Shown: positions 25,361-34,847, numbered from the stretch's first letter. The stretch: DNA of 64,000 nucleotides from Lachnospiraceae bacterium UBA3633 (GCA_002374095.1 DFKY01000002.1:1-64000), one strand, 5' to 3'. The notes: generated from the sequence alone by a model not told the origin. Numbers and translations: made by a program.

Positions 25361-25579
25361 TTGATTAAAAATTTTTTAATTTTTTTAATTAAAAAATATC
25401 AGAAATATATTTCTCCTACACTTTCACTTTTTAGTCGTTGTGCGTATACACCATCTTGCTCTAACTATACTATAGAAGCAATCACAAAATATGGAGCACT
25501 AAAAGGCACTGCAATGGGATTATGGAGAATAATAAGATGCAATCCTTTTTCTAAAGGCGGGTATGACCCCGTGCCTTAA
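25361..25579 (+). CDS. yidD: Membrane protein insertion efficiency factor YidD
   Basis: This 72-residue protein has the YidD signature: [19 protein letters not shown] followed by [17 protein letters not shown]. An N-terminal amphipathic helix would associate with the inner face of the membrane near YidC. It begins with TTG, one base after the rnpA stop, with AAGGAAAGGG upstream. It lies in the conserved rpmH-rnpA-yidD-yidC order. Confidence 0.93.
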   Translation: MIKNFLIFLIKKYQKYISPTLSLFSRCAYTPSCSNYTIEAITKYGALKGTAMGLWRIIRCNPFSKGGYDPVP

Positions 25580-25591
25580 AGGAGGAAAAAA

Positions 25592-26890
25592 ATGACACTT
25601 TTTTTAACTGCTCATGGTGGAATATTAGGACCGATAGCGACTCTCTTTGGCTATCTGATGAATGGTATATATATAGGGCTTGATAAGATAGGTATAGGAA
25701 ACATAGGTCTTGCAATAATTATTTTTACACTTATCACAAGACTTATACTTTATCCTTTTACTGTAAGACAACAAAAATCATCAAAGATAATGTCTATAAT
25801 ACAACCAGAGATTCAAGCAATACAAGAAAAGTATAAAGGAAAGACTGATCAACAGTCTATGATGGCTCAACAAGCCGAGATAAAAGCAGTATATGAGAAG
25901 TATGGCACATCAATGACAGGAAGCTGTGTACAACTACTTATACAGATGCCTATACTTTTTGCTTTGTATAGAGTAATTATGAATGTACCAGCATATGTAC
26001 CTGCTATAAAGACAATGTTTATGAATATTGTAGATGCAATGGGTGGTACAAATGCTATAGGTACTCTTACAAAGTTTTTTAATGACAATCAAAATACTAT
26101 AAAAAGTATAACACTAAGTCAGATACATAATTTTGGAACAGAAGGTACATATACAGTAGAAGCACAAAAAGATTTTATCATAGATTTTCTATATAAGTTA
26201 AATCCAGCACAGATACAAAGTCTTGCAAGCAATTTCTCAAGTGAAGTACAAGAAACTATTTTAAGAGAAATGGAGGCGATAAACAACGCCAATTCTTTTC
26301 TTGGGCTTAACCTTTCTACAGCACCAAGTGCCAATGGTTTTCTTTCTATCTATATCTTAATACCTATACTTGCAGGATTATCTCAATTCTTATCATTTAA
26401 GATAATGCAAGCTCAGACAAAGTCTAAGGTAAAGACAAATAATGAGAATGACACAATGCAGCAAACTATGAACTCTATGAATTACATGATGCCAATAATG
26501 TCTGCAGTCTTCTGCTGGGGTTTCCCAGCAGGCCTTGGCATATACTGGATAGCAACATCAGTATTTATGGTACTTACACAAGTTATAGTAAATGCTCAAC
26601 TTAAAAATCTCGATATAGATGCGATGATTAAAGAAAATGTAGAAAAAGCAAATAAAAAGAGAGCAAAAAAGGGACTTCCACCAATAAGCGAAGAAAGAGC
26701 TGCAAATAATCTAAAAAAGATGGAAGAAAAAGTAGAGAAAGAAGAAAAAGATAGAAAAGAACTTATAAATAGCCAAAAAGAGCATGTAGAAAATGCAGAA
26801 AAATATTACTTTGGAGATGAAAGTAATCCAAACTCTCTTTTTGCAAAAGCTAATATGGTTCAAAAGTATAACGAAAAGAACAACAAATAA
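25592..26890 (+). CDS. yidC: Membrane protein insertase YidC/Oxa1 family
   Basis: This 432-residue insertase integrates membrane proteins with or without SecYEG. It has the core Oxa1 segments: GLAIIIFTLITRLILYPFTV with the conserved groove Arg, QPEIQAIQEKYKG, then CVQLLIQMPILFALYRV. Later segments include MNYMMPIMSAVFCWGFPAGL followed by GIYWIATSV. The tail (residues about 355-432) is a highly charged Lys/Glu coiled stretch, as in Gram-positive YidC homologues. An extra-cytoplasmic loop between residues about 150 and 220 is longer than in Bacillus SpoIIIJ. It follows yidD with a GGAGG site. Confidence 0.95.
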   Translation: MTLFLTAHGGILGPIATLFGYLMNGIYIGLDKIGIGNIGLAIIIFTLITRLILYPFTVRQQKSSKIMSIIQPEIQAIQEKYKGKTDQQSMMAQQAEIKAVYEKYGTSMTGSCVQLLIQMPILFALYRVIMNVPAYVPAIKTMFMNIVDAMGGTNAIGTLTKFFNDNQNTIKSITLSQIHNFGTEGTYTVEAQKDFIIDFLYKLNPAQIQSLASNFSSEVQETILREMEAINNANSFLGLNLSTAPSANGFLSIYILIPILAGLSQFLSFKIMQAQTKSKVKTNNENDTMQQTMNSMNYMMPIMSAVFCWGFPAGLGIYWIATSVFMVLTQVIVNAQLKNLDIDAMIKENVEKANKKRAKKGLPPISEERAANNLKKMEEKVEKEEKDRKELINSQKEHVENAEKYYFGDESNPNSLFAKANMVQKYNEKNNK

Positions 26891-26906
26891 TAGAAAGGAG
26901 AAAAAA

Positions 26907-27677
26907 ATGAGGATACAAGTAAAAGGTGAAACAATAGATGAAGCAATAAATAATGCAATGATAGAACTTTCAACTACAAGCGATAATCTTTCATATGATA
27001 TAGTACAAGAAGGAACAAGCGGATTTTTTGGCATAGGAGCAAAGCCTTATATCATAGAAGCATATAAAAAAGACGACAAAGAAGAAAAGTATAAAAAAGA
27101 AAGTATAAATAAAAAAGAAAAATTGGTAGAGAAAGAAACTGGTGTCTATGAATTTAAATCAGAAAAGACATCTACCAATGCGGGTCTTTCAAAAAAAGAA
27201 GAAAAGATGACAAGGGACCCAGAAGAAGTATTTAATGAGGCAAAAAATTTCCTTGATCCTATATTTAAAGAGTTTAATACGACGATAAACTTAAGTTATG
27301 AGGCAAAAGTAGATACCAATACTCTTGTCATAAATGTAAGTGGAGAAAAAATAGGTGTAATCATTGGTAAGCATGGAGCAACACTTGATGCTCTTCAACA
27401 CCTTGTAAATATAGTAGTAAATAATGGAAAGCAAAATAGAGTTCGTATAAGAATAGACAGCGAGAATTATAGAGAAAAGAGAAATAAGACATTGGAAGCT
27501 CTTGCAAAATCTGTAGCAAAAAATGTAAAAAAGACACATAAAGACTATGAACTTGAACCAATGCCTGCATATGAGAGAAAGATCATACACTCTGTCTTAC
27601 AAAAAGAAAGAAACATAGAGACGATATCAAAAGGTGATGATAAAGATAGACATGTGGTAGTAAAGTATAAAAGATAA
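26907..27677 (+). CDS. jag: RNA-binding protein Jag/KhpB
   Basis: This 256-residue protein starts at ATG 26907, which follows AAAGGAG; the longer frame from 26793 lies inside yidC. It has a Jag-N domain (MRIQVKGETIDEAINNAM ... GTSGFFGIGAKP, residues 1-50), a Lys/Glu-rich linker, a KH domain with IGVIIGKHGATLDALQHLV (about residues 148-166), and an R3H domain at the C-terminus (PAYERKIIHSVLQ ... ETISKGDDKDRHVVV). Jag/KhpB acts with KhpA in RNA binding and cell-envelope control. Its position after yidC is conserved in Firmicutes. Confidence 0.95.
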   Translation: MRIQVKGETIDEAINNAMIELSTTSDNLSYDIVQEGTSGFFGIGAKPYIIEAYKKDDKEEKYKKESINKKEKLVEKETGVYEFKSEKTSTNAGLSKKEEKMTRDPEEVFNEAKNFLDPIFKEFNTTINLSYEAKVDTNTLVINVSGEKIGVIIGKHGATLDALQHLVNIVVNNGKQNRVRIRIDSENYREKRNKTLEALAKSVAKNVKKTHKDYELEPMPAYERKIIHSVLQKERNIETISKGDDKDRHVVVKYKR

Positions 27678-27704
27678 AAGCCCATCTATACGAAAGGAAA
27701 AAAT

Positions 27705-28220
27705 ATGAAAAAATGTCTTGTTGTTATAGATATGCAAAACGACTTTATAACAGGATCTCTTGGAAGTGAAGAAGCAGTAAAAATAGTTCCTCGTGTAAAA
27801 GAGAGAATAGAAAAAGCAATTACAGATGACGAAGATATATTTTTTACAAAAGACACTCATGATGAAGATTATCTTGATACAAGAGAAGGAAAGTTTTTAC
27901 CAGTAAAACATTGTATAAAAGATACTAGTGGTCATGAGATCTGCGAAGAATTAAAACCTTATGAAAAAAATGCAAAAAACATATTTATAAAAAATACTTT
28001 TGGATATAAAGATTTACCAAAGTATCTCACAGAGTATGATAAGATAACTTTTGTAGGGCTTTGTACAGATATATGTGTGGTAAGCAATGTGATTCTCACA
28101 AAAGCATTTTTTCCAGAAAAAGAAATATATGTAGAAAAAGATTTATGTGCGGGATCAACTGTTGCAAAACATGAAAGCGCTCTTGATGTGATGAAATCGT
28201 GTCATATAGAGATTATATAG
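27705..28220 (+). CDS. Nicotinamidase-like cysteine hydrolase (isochorismatase family)
   Basis: This 171-residue isochorismatase-like hydrolase has a complete Asp-Lys-Cys triad: Asp9 in VIDMQNDF, Lys96 in IKNTFG and Cys124 in GLCTDICV. Asp50 and His52 (TKDTHDEDY) are in the metal-binding position of nicotinamidases. DTREGKFLPVKHC is typical of the PncA-like branch in Clostridia. It probably converts nicotinamide to nicotinate for NAD recycling; the substrate is inferred. It has an AAAGGA site and follows jag by 27 bases, so it may share the upstream transcript. Confidence 0.85.
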   Translation: MKKCLVVIDMQNDFITGSLGSEEAVKIVPRVKERIEKAITDDEDIFFTKDTHDEDYLDTREGKFLPVKHCIKDTSGHEICEELKPYEKNAKNIFIKNTFGYKDLPKYLTEYDKITFVGLCTDICVVSNVILTKAFFPEKEIYVEKDLCAGSTVAKHESALDVMKSCHIEII

Positions 28221-28357
28221 AAAGATTGACATAAAAACACTTTTTGTCCATAAAAAAGAAAAAAACGAAAAAAAACAATTAAAAAAATATTTAAGGCTTG
28301 ATTTTTTTAATAAAGTATTATATTATAATTATGCAATATTTAAGGAGGCGATCGGAC

Positions 28358-28636
28358 ATGAATATTACAGATGTAAGAATCAGAATTATGGAAAAGGAAG
28401 GAAAGATGAAAGCAATTGCTGCTATCACTATTGATGGTGTATTTGTAGTACACGATATCAAAGTTATAGAAGGCGACAATGGTCTTTTCATAGCTATGCC
28501 ATCACAAAAGAGAAAAGATGGTGAGTTTAAGGACATAGCACATCCAATCAATTCTGAGACAAGAGAAATGGTACAAAAGACTATTATCGACAAGTACAAT
28601 GAAGTACTTGCTGCAGGTCCACAGACAACAATCTAA
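28358..28636 (+). CDS. spoVG: Septation regulator SpoVG
   Basis: This 92-residue SpoVG starts [20 protein letters not shown] with [20 protein letters not shown] and [19 protein letters not shown], the nearly invariant family core. It is a site-specific nucleic-acid-binding regulator of division, sporulation and virulence genes in Firmicutes. ATG 28358 has a perfect AAGGAGG site. The longer frame from 28298 includes the promoter and is not used. A Rho-independent terminator follows, so it is a single-gene unit. Confidence 0.96.
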   Translation: MNITDVRIRIMEKEGKMKAIAAITIDGVFVVHDIKVIEGDNGLFIAMPSQKRKDGEFKDIAHPINSETREMVQKTIIDKYNEVLAAGPQTTI

Positions 28637-28662
28637 GCTTTATTGTACAGGTCTTAAAATAG

Positions 28663-28687
28663 GCAGGCTTTGAAGCCTGCTTTTTTC
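28663..28687 (+). terminator. Intrinsic terminator after spoVG
   Basis: Inverted repeat GCAGGCT/AGCCTGC with loop TTGA, followed by TTTTTTCTTTT. Confidence 0.92.
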
Positions 28688-28726
28688 TTTTATTTTTTTC
28701 AATTATAAGATATAATATCTAATTAT

Positions 28727-30124
28727 ATGAATCATGATGATACAATAGTTGCAATTGCGACATCTTTAACACCAGCAGGAATAGGAATAATACGAGTGTC
28801 AGGGGATAAGGCATCTACAATAGTCTCTTCTATTTTTGTTGATAAAAATAAGAAAAAAATAGCATTAAACGAAAGTCATCAAGTAAAATATGGATATATA
28901 TATGATGAAGAAAATGATAATATAATAGATGAGGTGCTTTGCATAACTATGCTAAAGCCAAGATCTTATACAGCGGAAGATGTGGTGGAAGTGCAAAGTC
29001 ACGGAGGCATAATAGTATTAAAAAAAATACTTAATCTCATAGAAAGTAAAGGAGCAAGACTTGCAGAGCCAGGGGAATTTACAAAAAGAGCTTTTCTAAA
29101 TGGACGGATAGATTTGTCAAAAGCAGAATCAGTATCAGACATCATAATGTCAAAAAATGATTATGCGTTAAAGGCAAGCGTTGAGCAATTGCGAGGAAAC
29201 TTATCAGCAAAGCTTAACGAGCATAGAGAAAAGATACTTGAAGCAATAGCATATATAGAAGCCTGCCTTGATGATCCAGAGCATATGTCTCTTGATGGAT
29301 ATAAAGAAAGATTAGAAAAAGAGATAGAAAATATATCACTTGACATAGATAAGATTATAAAAAATTATGATAATGGAAAAATAATAAAAGAAGGTATAGA
29401 TACTGTCATCATAGGAAAACCCAATGTAGGAAAAAGCTCTCTCTTAAATCTCCTACTTGATGAGGAAAGAGCAATAGTTACAGATATAGCAGGAACAACA
29501 AGAGATATAATTAGAGAAAGCATAAACTTAAATGGCATAACACTCAATATAATAGATACAGCAGGAATAAGAAATGAAAAAAACATAGATAAAGTTGAAG
29601 AGATAGGTATTGAGAAAGCAAAAAAAGAGATAGAAAAAGCAGATCTTATCTTGTGTGTGATAGACATCAATAAAATTGATAAAGAAGATGAAACTCTTAT
29701 AGAGCTTTGCAAAGAAAATAATAAAAAAAGAATAGTTTTATTAAACAAGATAGATATAGCGGAAAATGCAGAAAAAAATATAGAAAATCAAAAATTTTTA
29801 ATAGGTGAAGAAAAAATCCTTTTTTCTGCGAAAACTAAAGAAGGCTTAAATGCACTTAAGGCAAAAATCGAAGAGATGTATACTTTTGGAGAGCTTGATT
29901 TTAATAATGAGATATTTATATCAAATGAAAGACAACTTGAGGCAATAAAGAAAGCAAGAAAGTCTCTTGAAAATGTGCAAGAAGCTATAAAACGAAGTAT
30001 TTCTGAGGATTTTCTGACCATAGACCTTAATGATGCATATACATATCTTTCTCAAGTTCTTGGGATTGAGATAAATGATGATGTAGTCAATGAAATTTTT
30101 TCAAAATTTTGTATGGGAAAGTAA
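28727..30124 (+). CDS. mnmE: tRNA uridine-5-carboxymethylaminomethyl(34) GTPase MnmE
   Basis: This 465-residue MnmE (TrmE) works with MnmG to modify U34 of tRNAs reading NNR codons. The N-terminal folate-binding domain begins [22 protein letters not shown]. The central helical domain is interrupted by a G domain with [12 protein letters not shown] (about 225-236), [14 protein letters not shown] and NKID. The protein ends FSKFCMGK, matching the conserved C-terminal CxGK motif. Its partner mnmG is at 52259 rather than adjacent as in many Firmicutes. No clear Shine-Dalgarno site precedes the ATG. Confidence 0.96.
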   Translation: MNHDDTIVAIATSLTPAGIGIIRVSGDKASTIVSSIFVDKNKKKIALNESHQVKYGYIYDEENDNIIDEVLCITMLKPRSYTAEDVVEVQSHGGIIVLKKILNLIESKGARLAEPGEFTKRAFLNGRIDLSKAESVSDIIMSKNDYALKASVEQLRGNLSAKLNEHREKILEAIAYIEACLDDPEHMSLDGYKERLEKEIENISLDIDKIIKNYDNGKIIKEGIDTVIIGKPNVGKSSLLNLLLDEERAIVTDIAGTTRDIIRESINLNGITLNIIDTAGIRNEKNIDKVEEIGIEKAKKEIEKADLILCVIDINKIDKEDETLIELCKENNKKRIVLLNKIDIAENAEKNIENQKFLIGEEKILFSAKTKEGLNALKAKIEEMYTFGELDFNNEIFISNERQLEAIKKARKSLENVQEAIKRSISEDFLTIDLNDAYTYLSQVLGIEINDDVVNEIFSKFCMGK

Positions 30125-30159
30125 TCATAAAATATAATCATTTTATAAAAGGAGGGAAA

Positions 30160-31665
30160 ATGAAAGTAATTAATGAGACATCACACACATTCAATGAGTA
30201 TCTTTTGATTCCAGGATATACTGGAAAAGACTGTACACCAGATAAGGTAACACTTAGTACTCCTCTCACAAGGTATAATAAAGGAAAAAAACCAGCAATA
30301 AGCATCAATGTACCTATGGTGAGTGCAATCATGCAAGCGGTATCTGGCGACAGACTTGCGATAGCTCTTGCAAAAGAAGGCGGAGTGTCCTTTATATATG
30401 GCGCACAAACTATAGAAAATGAAGCAGCGATGATACGAAAAGTCAAAGCTTATAAAGCAGGATTTGTAGAAAGTGATACAAATGTAAAGCCTACCGCTAC
30501 ACTTGAAGATATCATAAGAATAAAAAAAGAGACAGGTCACTCTACTACACCAGTAACTGATGATGGGACAGGAACAGGCAAGCTTCTTGGTATAGTTACA
30601 TCTCGTGACTATAGAGAATCAAGAATGTCAAAAGACACTCAAGTGACAGAGTTTTATACTCCTCTTGAAAAGATGATCACAGCATATGATAATATATCAC
30701 TTTCAGAAGCAAACGACATAATATGGGAACATAAGCTCAACACTCTCCCTATAATAGATAAAAAAGGAAATCTAAAAGCACTTGTCTTCAGAAAAGACTA
30801 TGAAGATCATAAAGATAATCCTGATGAACTTCTTGATAAAGATAAAAGATATGTAGTTGGAGCAGGAATAAATAGTCGTGATTATAAAGAAAGAGTGCCA
30901 GCACTCATAGATGCAGGAGCAGACATCTTATGTCTTGATTCGTCAGATGGATACTCTGTATGGCAAGAAGAAGCGATAAAGTGGATAAAAAAGACATATA
31001 AAGGAAAAGTTTTCTGTGGAGCTGGAAATGTTGTCGATAGTGAAGGATTTAAGTTTCTTGCTGATGCAGGAGCAGACTTTATAAAAGTAGGTATAGGTGG
31101 TGGAAGTATCTGTATCACAAGAGAGACAAAAGGTATCGGTAGAGGTCAAGCATCAGCTTTAATGGATGTATGTCACGCACGAGATGAGTATTATAAAAAA
31201 GAAGGTATATATGTACCTATTTGCTCTGATGGCGGGATTGTCTATGATCATCATATAACACTTGCTCTTGCAATGGGAGCAGACTTTGTGATGCTTGGAA
31301 GATATTTTGCAAGATTTGAAGAGTCACCATCTGCAAAAGTGATGATCAATGGTACTTATTATAAAGAGTACTGGGGAGAAGGAAGTGCAAGAGCAAGAAA
31401 TTGGCAAAGATATGACATGGGTGGAGCAGCAAAGCTTCAATTTGAAGAGGGAGTAGATTCATATGTCCCTTATGCAGGAAATCTTAGAGACAATGTACAG
31501 ATGACCACATATAAAATAAAATCAACTATGTGCAATTGTGGTGCGACAAGTATACCAGATTTTCAAAAGAAGGCGAAACTTACTCTCGTATCTTCTACTT
31601 CTATAGTAGAAGGTGGAGCACATGATGTGCTACTCAAAAATAAAAATGGCCAGACAATGGGATAA
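30160..31665 (+). CDS. guaB: IMP dehydrogenase
   Basis: This 501-residue GuaB oxidises IMP to XMP, the first committed step to GMP. The start is ATG 30160, preceded by AAAGGAGGG; an upstream ATG at 30109 overlaps mnmE. Visible features are two CBS-like segments (residues about 100-225), the NAD site segment [10 protein letters not shown], the catalytic-cysteine loop [12 protein letters not shown] (usual form GIGPGSICTTR) and the mobile flap R-N-W-Q-R-Y-D near the C-terminus. It belongs to the variant [10 protein letters not shown] branch. It is followed after 9 bases by the GMP synthetase gene, so purine synthesis is a two-gene unit. Confidence 0.93.
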   Translation: MKVINETSHTFNEYLLIPGYTGKDCTPDKVTLSTPLTRYNKGKKPAISINVPMVSAIMQAVSGDRLAIALAKEGGVSFIYGAQTIENEAAMIRKVKAYKAGFVESDTNVKPTATLEDIIRIKKETGHSTTPVTDDGTGTGKLLGIVTSRDYRESRMSKDTQVTEFYTPLEKMITAYDNISLSEANDIIWEHKLNTLPIIDKKGNLKALVFRKDYEDHKDNPDELLDKDKRYVVGAGINSRDYKERVPALIDAGADILCLDSSDGYSVWQEEAIKWIKKTYKGKVFCGAGNVVDSEGFKFLADAGADFIKVGIGGGSICITRETKGIGRGQASALMDVCHARDEYYKKEGIYVPICSDGGIVYDHHITLALAMGADFVMLGRYFARFEESPSAKVMINGTYYKEYWGEGSARARNWQRYDMGGAAKLQFEEGVDSYVPYAGNLRDNVQMTTYKIKSTMCNCGATSIPDFQKKAKLTLVSSTSIVEGGAHDVLLKNKNGQTMG

Positions 31666-31674
31666 GGAGGAAAA

Positions 31675-32643
31675 ATGGATAAGAGACCAGCATCATTAAA
31701 AAGAATTACGACAAGTGTAGCTGCAAAAAAATATATAAATAAACAAGTAAAAGAAATAAAAAAGCAAGTTGGTGATAAGAAAGTACTGCTTGCTCTTTCT
31801 GGAGGAGTAGACTCTTCTGTCACAGCAGCTCTTCTTATAAAGGCAATAGGAAAAAACTTAATATGTGTGCATGTAAATCATGGATTACTTAGAAAAGGCG
31901 AGCCAGAGCAAGTAAAAAAAGTCTTTAGAGAAAATATGGGAGCAAATCTAAAGTATATAGATGCAAGCAAGCTTTTTTTAGAAAAGCTAAAAAATGTAGA
32001 AGACCCAGAGAAGAAAAGAAAGATAATAGGAAAAGTTTTTATAGATGTATTTGCAAAAGAAGCTAAAAAGCTAAAAGGTGTAGAGTTTTTAGCACAGGGA
32101 ACTATATATCCAGATATATTAGAATCAAAAGGAATAAAAGCACATCATAATGTCGGAGGTCTTCCAAAAGGATTAAAGTTTTCTCTTGTAGAACCAATAA
32201 AATATCTCTATAAGGATGAAGTGCGAGTTGTAGGTCTTGCTCTTGGTCTCCCAAAATCTATGGTTTATAGACAGCCATTCCCAGGACCAGGACTTGGGGT
32301 ACGTTGCACAGGTGCAATAACAAAAGATAGGCTTACTGCTTTACGTGATGCTGATGCTATAGTAAGAGAAGAAATAGGGAAACTTAAAAACACGCCTTGG
32401 CAATATTTCTGTATAGTGCCACCTATAAAATCAACAGGTATAAAAAATGGAAAAAGATATATGGGTTGGCCTGTAATTATAAGAGCAATAGATACACGAG
32501 ATGCAGTGACAGCAAAATCACATGAGATACCATACAAGATTCTCTATAAGATAAGAGATAGAATTATAAAAAATGTAAAAGGAATAAATAGAGTATTACT
32601 TGATTTTTCAGATAAGCCAATAGCTACGATTGAGTGGGAGTAA
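31675..32643 (+). CDS. guaA: GMP synthetase, ATP-pyrophosphatase subunit only
   Basis: This 322-residue protein covers only the C-terminal part of GuaA: P-loop LLALSGGVDSSV (about 40-51), the lid region FLAQGTIYPDILES, and the dimerisation domain with QPFPGPGLGVRC and IDTRDAVTAKSHEIPY. The glutamine amidotransferase domain (about 200 residues with a Cys-His-Glu triad) is absent. The start ATG follows AAGGAGG directly after guaB, so this is not a truncation artefact. Stand-alone PPase subunits are the norm in archaea. Here the amidotransferase must be encoded elsewhere or free ammonia is used. Confidence 0.92.
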   Translation: MDKRPASLKRITTSVAAKKYINKQVKEIKKQVGDKKVLLALSGGVDSSVTAALLIKAIGKNLICVHVNHGLLRKGEPEQVKKVFRENMGANLKYIDASKLFLEKLKNVEDPEKKRKIIGKVFIDVFAKEAKKLKGVEFLAQGTIYPDILESKGIKAHHNVGGLPKGLKFSLVEPIKYLYKDEVRVVGLALGLPKSMVYRQPFPGPGLGVRCTGAITKDRLTALRDADAIVREEIGKLKNTPWQYFCIVPPIKSTGIKNGKRYMGWPVIIRAIDTRDAVTAKSHEIPYKILYKIRDRIIKNVKGINRVLLDFSDKPIATIEWE

Positions 32644-33472
32644 ATCTATAGATTGCATTTTCAGGACATTTTTTAATACACTCGCCACACTCTATACATT
32701 CTCTATCACTTACTTTTTTTACATCCATAAGACAAGTATTTATGCACACATTACAATGTGTGCATTTTTTTTCGTCGATTTTTAATCTAAGGATGGCGTG
32801 ATTGTTGAAAAAGCTATAGATAGCACCAAGCGGACAGATAAACCTACAGAAAAATCTATACATGAAAAGTGACATAATGATAATTAAGATGGCGATAAAA
32901 ACTTTCCAATTAAATAAAAAACCTATAGAGCTTTGAAGAGTTTTATTTAGCGATACATGGATGATACCTGCTTCAATAGTTCCAGCAGGACAGATGTATT
33001 TACAAAAGCTTGGGTTATCAAGGATTATAGGAAGAAGAATAGCGAAAAATATAAGTATAAAATACTTTATAATGGTAAGTTTTCGTGTAGTATCATTTTT
33101 TTTGATTTTAGGAGTTTTGATTTTATATATGAGTTCTTGGATAAGCCCAAAAGGGCAAAGAAAGCCACAGACAACTCTTCCAAAAGCGACACCAAAAAGT
33201 ATAAGAAGACCAAGGACATAAAAAGGAAATCTATTTAATAAACCGCTAACCCCTCTTTTTTGCATTATGTAGTTTTGAAAAGAACCAAGAGGGCAAGCAG
33301 CTATAGCACCAGGACATGAGTAGCAGTTGAGCCCTGGCACACAAGCATTTTTGATAGGGCCTTGATAGATTTTTGCATTTTTAAAGCCTGAAAAATTGGC
33401 GTTGTAGAGTATGGCAGATGCAAGCTGTATAATTTTTCGTTTGCCTAACTTCACTATCCTATACCGATACAT
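32624..33472 (-). CDS. 4Fe-4S polyferredoxin-like membrane protein (NapH/NosR-type)
   Basis: This 282-residue protein has about five membrane segments and two CGFLCPFG/CRFICPLG motifs (CxxxCP) typical of NapH/NosR/RdxA-type electron-transfer proteins. Near its C-terminus are two classic ferredoxin clusters (CTHCNVCINTCLMDV and CIECGECIKKCPENAI). Extra cysteines lie in the N-terminal part (NCYSCPGAIAACP). It probably passes electrons across the membrane to the thiol proteins encoded upstream. It overlaps the CXXC-protein gene by 19 bases and runs convergently into guaA with a 20-base overlap. Confidence 0.88.
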   Translation of the reverse strand: MYRYRIVKLGKRKIIQLASAILYNANFSGFKNAKIYQGPIKNACVPGLNCYSCPGAIAACPLGSFQNYIMQKRGVSGLLNRFPFYVLGLLILFGVAFGRVVCGFLCPFGLIQELIYKIKTPKIKKNDTTRKLTIIKYFILIFFAILLPIILDNPSFCKYICPAGTIEAGIIHVSLNKTLQSSIGFLFNWKVFIAILIIIMSLFMYRFFCRFICPLGAIYSFFNNHAILRLKIDEKKCTHCNVCINTCLMDVKKVSDRECIECGECIKKCPENAIYRFTPTQS

Positions 33473-33600
33473 TCAAGACATATGAGCCTTGCTTTCTGAT
33501 AGACATCATAAAACTCACCATTTTTAATTCCTATGGATATAAAAAGAATAGCTACAATAATGATAAGTATAGTAGATTTTTTAATTGATACTTTATTCAT
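33454..33600 (-). CDS. Small membrane CXXC protein (CD1871A-like)
   Basis: This 48-residue protein, MNKVSIKKSTILIIIVAILF then ISIGIKNGEFYDVYQKARLI and CLECIGIG, has one N-terminal membrane helix and a C-terminal CLEC motif. It matches from memory the CD1871A-family CXXC proteins of Clostridia, which sit between thioredoxin-like lipoproteins and 4Fe-4S membrane proteins. It overlaps both neighbours (8 bases with the thioredoxin gene, 19 with the ferredoxin gene), which supports it being real despite its size. It is likely a thiol relay. Confidence 0.85.
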   Translation of the reverse strand: MNKVSIKKSTILIIIVAILFISIGIKNGEFYDVYQKARLICLECIGIG

Positions 33601-34141
33601 TAATTACAGAATCAAGTGCAGCTTTAAAATCTTCCTCTGATGTGGCACCAAGAAAAAACTTTTTGATTTTTTTGTCTTTGCCAACTATATAAGTAGTAGG
33701 AATTGCTGTAATATTAAACTTAATACTATAAGCATTGTCTAAATCATATGCGATAGGGAAAGTATAACCTTCTTCACTTATAAAACTATTGACGTCTTCT
33801 TCTGTCTCGCCAGAGTCAATCAGTATAAAGTCAACTTTATCTTTGTAAGAGTCATATAGATTTTGAAGTCCTGGCATCTCTGATCTACAAGGAGGACACC
33901 AAGTTGCCCAGAAATTGACAAGAGCGGGCTTATCTATTTTACTTAGGTCAAATGTTGAACCTTGATTAGTTTGAAGGACGATATCTGGCATATCCATACC
34001 TTCTGAAAGATTTGAGTATGAGACATTTTCTTCAACTTTTTCTTGTGTGTGACTTGTTGAAGAGACAGCACAAGATGTGAAAACGCAAAGTATCGCGAAG
34101 ATACTTGTAAGATATAAAAACTTTGTGATAAACTTTAACAT
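33593..34141 (-). CDS. TlpA/ResA-like thioredoxin lipoprotein
   Basis: ATG 34141 is preferred because AAGGAG lies just before it; it gives 182 residues. The signal peptide ends in a lipobox (FTSCA). The thioredoxin-like domain carries ALVNFWATWCPPCRSEMPGL (active site WCPPC) and the cis-proline segment TAIPTTYIV. It is an extracytoplasmic thiol-disulfide reductase of the TlpA/ResA family. With the CXXC protein and the ferredoxin it forms a three-gene redox operon, probably taking reducing equivalents from inside to outside the cell. Confidence 0.92.
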   Translation of the reverse strand: MLKFITKFLYLTSIFAILCVFTSCAVSSTSHTQEKVEENVSYSNLSEGMDMPDIVLQTNQGSTFDLSKIDKPALVNFWATWCPPCRSEMPGLQNLYDSYKDKVDFILIDSGETEEDVNSFISEEGYTFPIAYDLDNAYSIKFNITAIPTTYIVGKDKKIKKFFLGATSEEDFKAALDSVINE

Positions 34142-34164
34142 AGGATACTCCTTATACATTATAT

Positions 34165-34440
34165 TCAATTAAAAAGATCTGCGTGAGAACCAGTTCTAAA
34201 TAAAAAAAGTTCTAGTTCGTCTTTTTCAATTTTGTACATTAGCAGCCAATCTGGATTTATATGGCATTCTCTAAAAGATTTATATGAACCTTTTAATTCG
34301 TGGTCTCTATATTTTTTATCAAGCATAAGGCCTTTAGCAAGGGTGTCGACAACATTTTCTAATTCTTTGATATTTGCCTTTCTTTTTATCGCTAGCTTTA
34401 AATCTTTTTTAAATTGATTTGATGGTACTATTTTAAGCAT
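34165..34440 (-). CDS. YafQ-type mRNA interferase toxin
   Basis: This 91-residue RelE-superfamily toxin closely follows E. coli YafQ. The core is DHELKGSYKSFRECHINPDW then LLMYKIEKDELELFLFRTGS. The residues needed for ribosome-dependent cleavage are all present: His47, His60, Asp64, Trp65, Arg82, His86 and Phe90. It overlaps its antitoxin by 8 bases in antitoxin-toxin order. A second, similar but not identical toxin is at 51320-51592. Confidence 0.93.
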   Translation of the reverse strand: MLKIVPSNQFKKDLKLAIKRKANIKELENVVDTLAKGLMLDKKYRDHELKGSYKSFRECHINPDWLLMYKIEKDELELFLFRTGSHADLFN

Positions 34441-34705
34441 TTTTGACCTCTGAAAGCAAATCTTTAAATGAAGAATAACGTTTGTATTTCTTTTTATCTT
34501 TCATGTCATTATATTCATTTAAAGAAACTTTAGTTGTGTCGCTATAAGTATTTTTATTGACTGCGAAAGGAATGCCTTCTTCTCTTATCGCTTTTTTTAA
34601 AAACATTGTTATAGCAGAAGACATAGTAACACCTAAATCATTGAAAAGATTGTCGGCAGCAGCTTTCAATTTTTTGTCAACTCTTATATTGATATTTGTA
34701 GTCAT
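34433..34705 (-). CDS. RelB/DinJ-type antitoxin
   Basis: This 90-residue antitoxin has an N-terminal ribbon-helix-helix region (NINIRVDKKLKAAADNLFND then LGVTMSSAITMFLKKAIREE), typical of DinJ, and a charged C-terminal arm that would wrap the toxin. It likely represses its own promoter. The gene is preceded by GGAGG and a consensus promoter. Confidence 0.92.
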   Translation of the reverse strand: MTTNINIRVDKKLKAAADNLFNDLGVTMSSAITMFLKKAIREEGIPFAVNKNTYSDTTKVSLNEYNDMKDKKKYKRYSSFKDLLSEVKNA

Positions 34706-34725
34706 ATTAAACCTCCAATATAAAC

Positions 34726-34754
34726 ATTATAATTTGTACCAAGAGAATTGTCAA
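34726..34754 (-). promoter_or_regulatory. Promoter of the YafQ/DinJ-like operon
   Basis: On the minus strand TTGACA (34754-34749), a 17-base spacer and TATAAT (34731-34726), a perfect sigma-A promoter 20 bases before the antitoxin ATG. It is presumably autorepressed. Confidence 0.8.
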
Positions 34755-34804
34755 CACAAAATAACAATTTGTTTTACAAATTTGTTTTACAAGGCGTGAA
34801 AAAG

Positions 34805-34833
34805 TTGACAAAAAAGGGCTCTTATGGTATTTT
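34805..34833 (+). promoter_or_regulatory. Candidate promoter of maf
   Basis: TTGACA (34805-34810), a 17-base spacer and TATTTT (34828-34833). Transcription would start near 34840, which favours the Maf start at 34848 over one at 34824. Confidence 0.5.
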
Positions 34834-34847
34834 TTATTAATAAAAAT

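Noticed and set aside
28298..28357. Upstream extension of spoVG
   Set aside because: It covers the promoter region and lacks a ribosome binding site. ATG 28358 has a perfect AAGGAGG.
28263..28357. Sigma-H promoter for spoVG
   Set aside because: The -35/-10 elements (TTGATT, TATAAT) are 20 bases apart and do not match the sigma-H consensus. Left unassigned.
34081..34110. Short palindrome AGTATCGCGAAGATACTT in the thioredoxin gene
   Set aside because: It lies in the signal-peptide coding region and has no repeats elsewhere.
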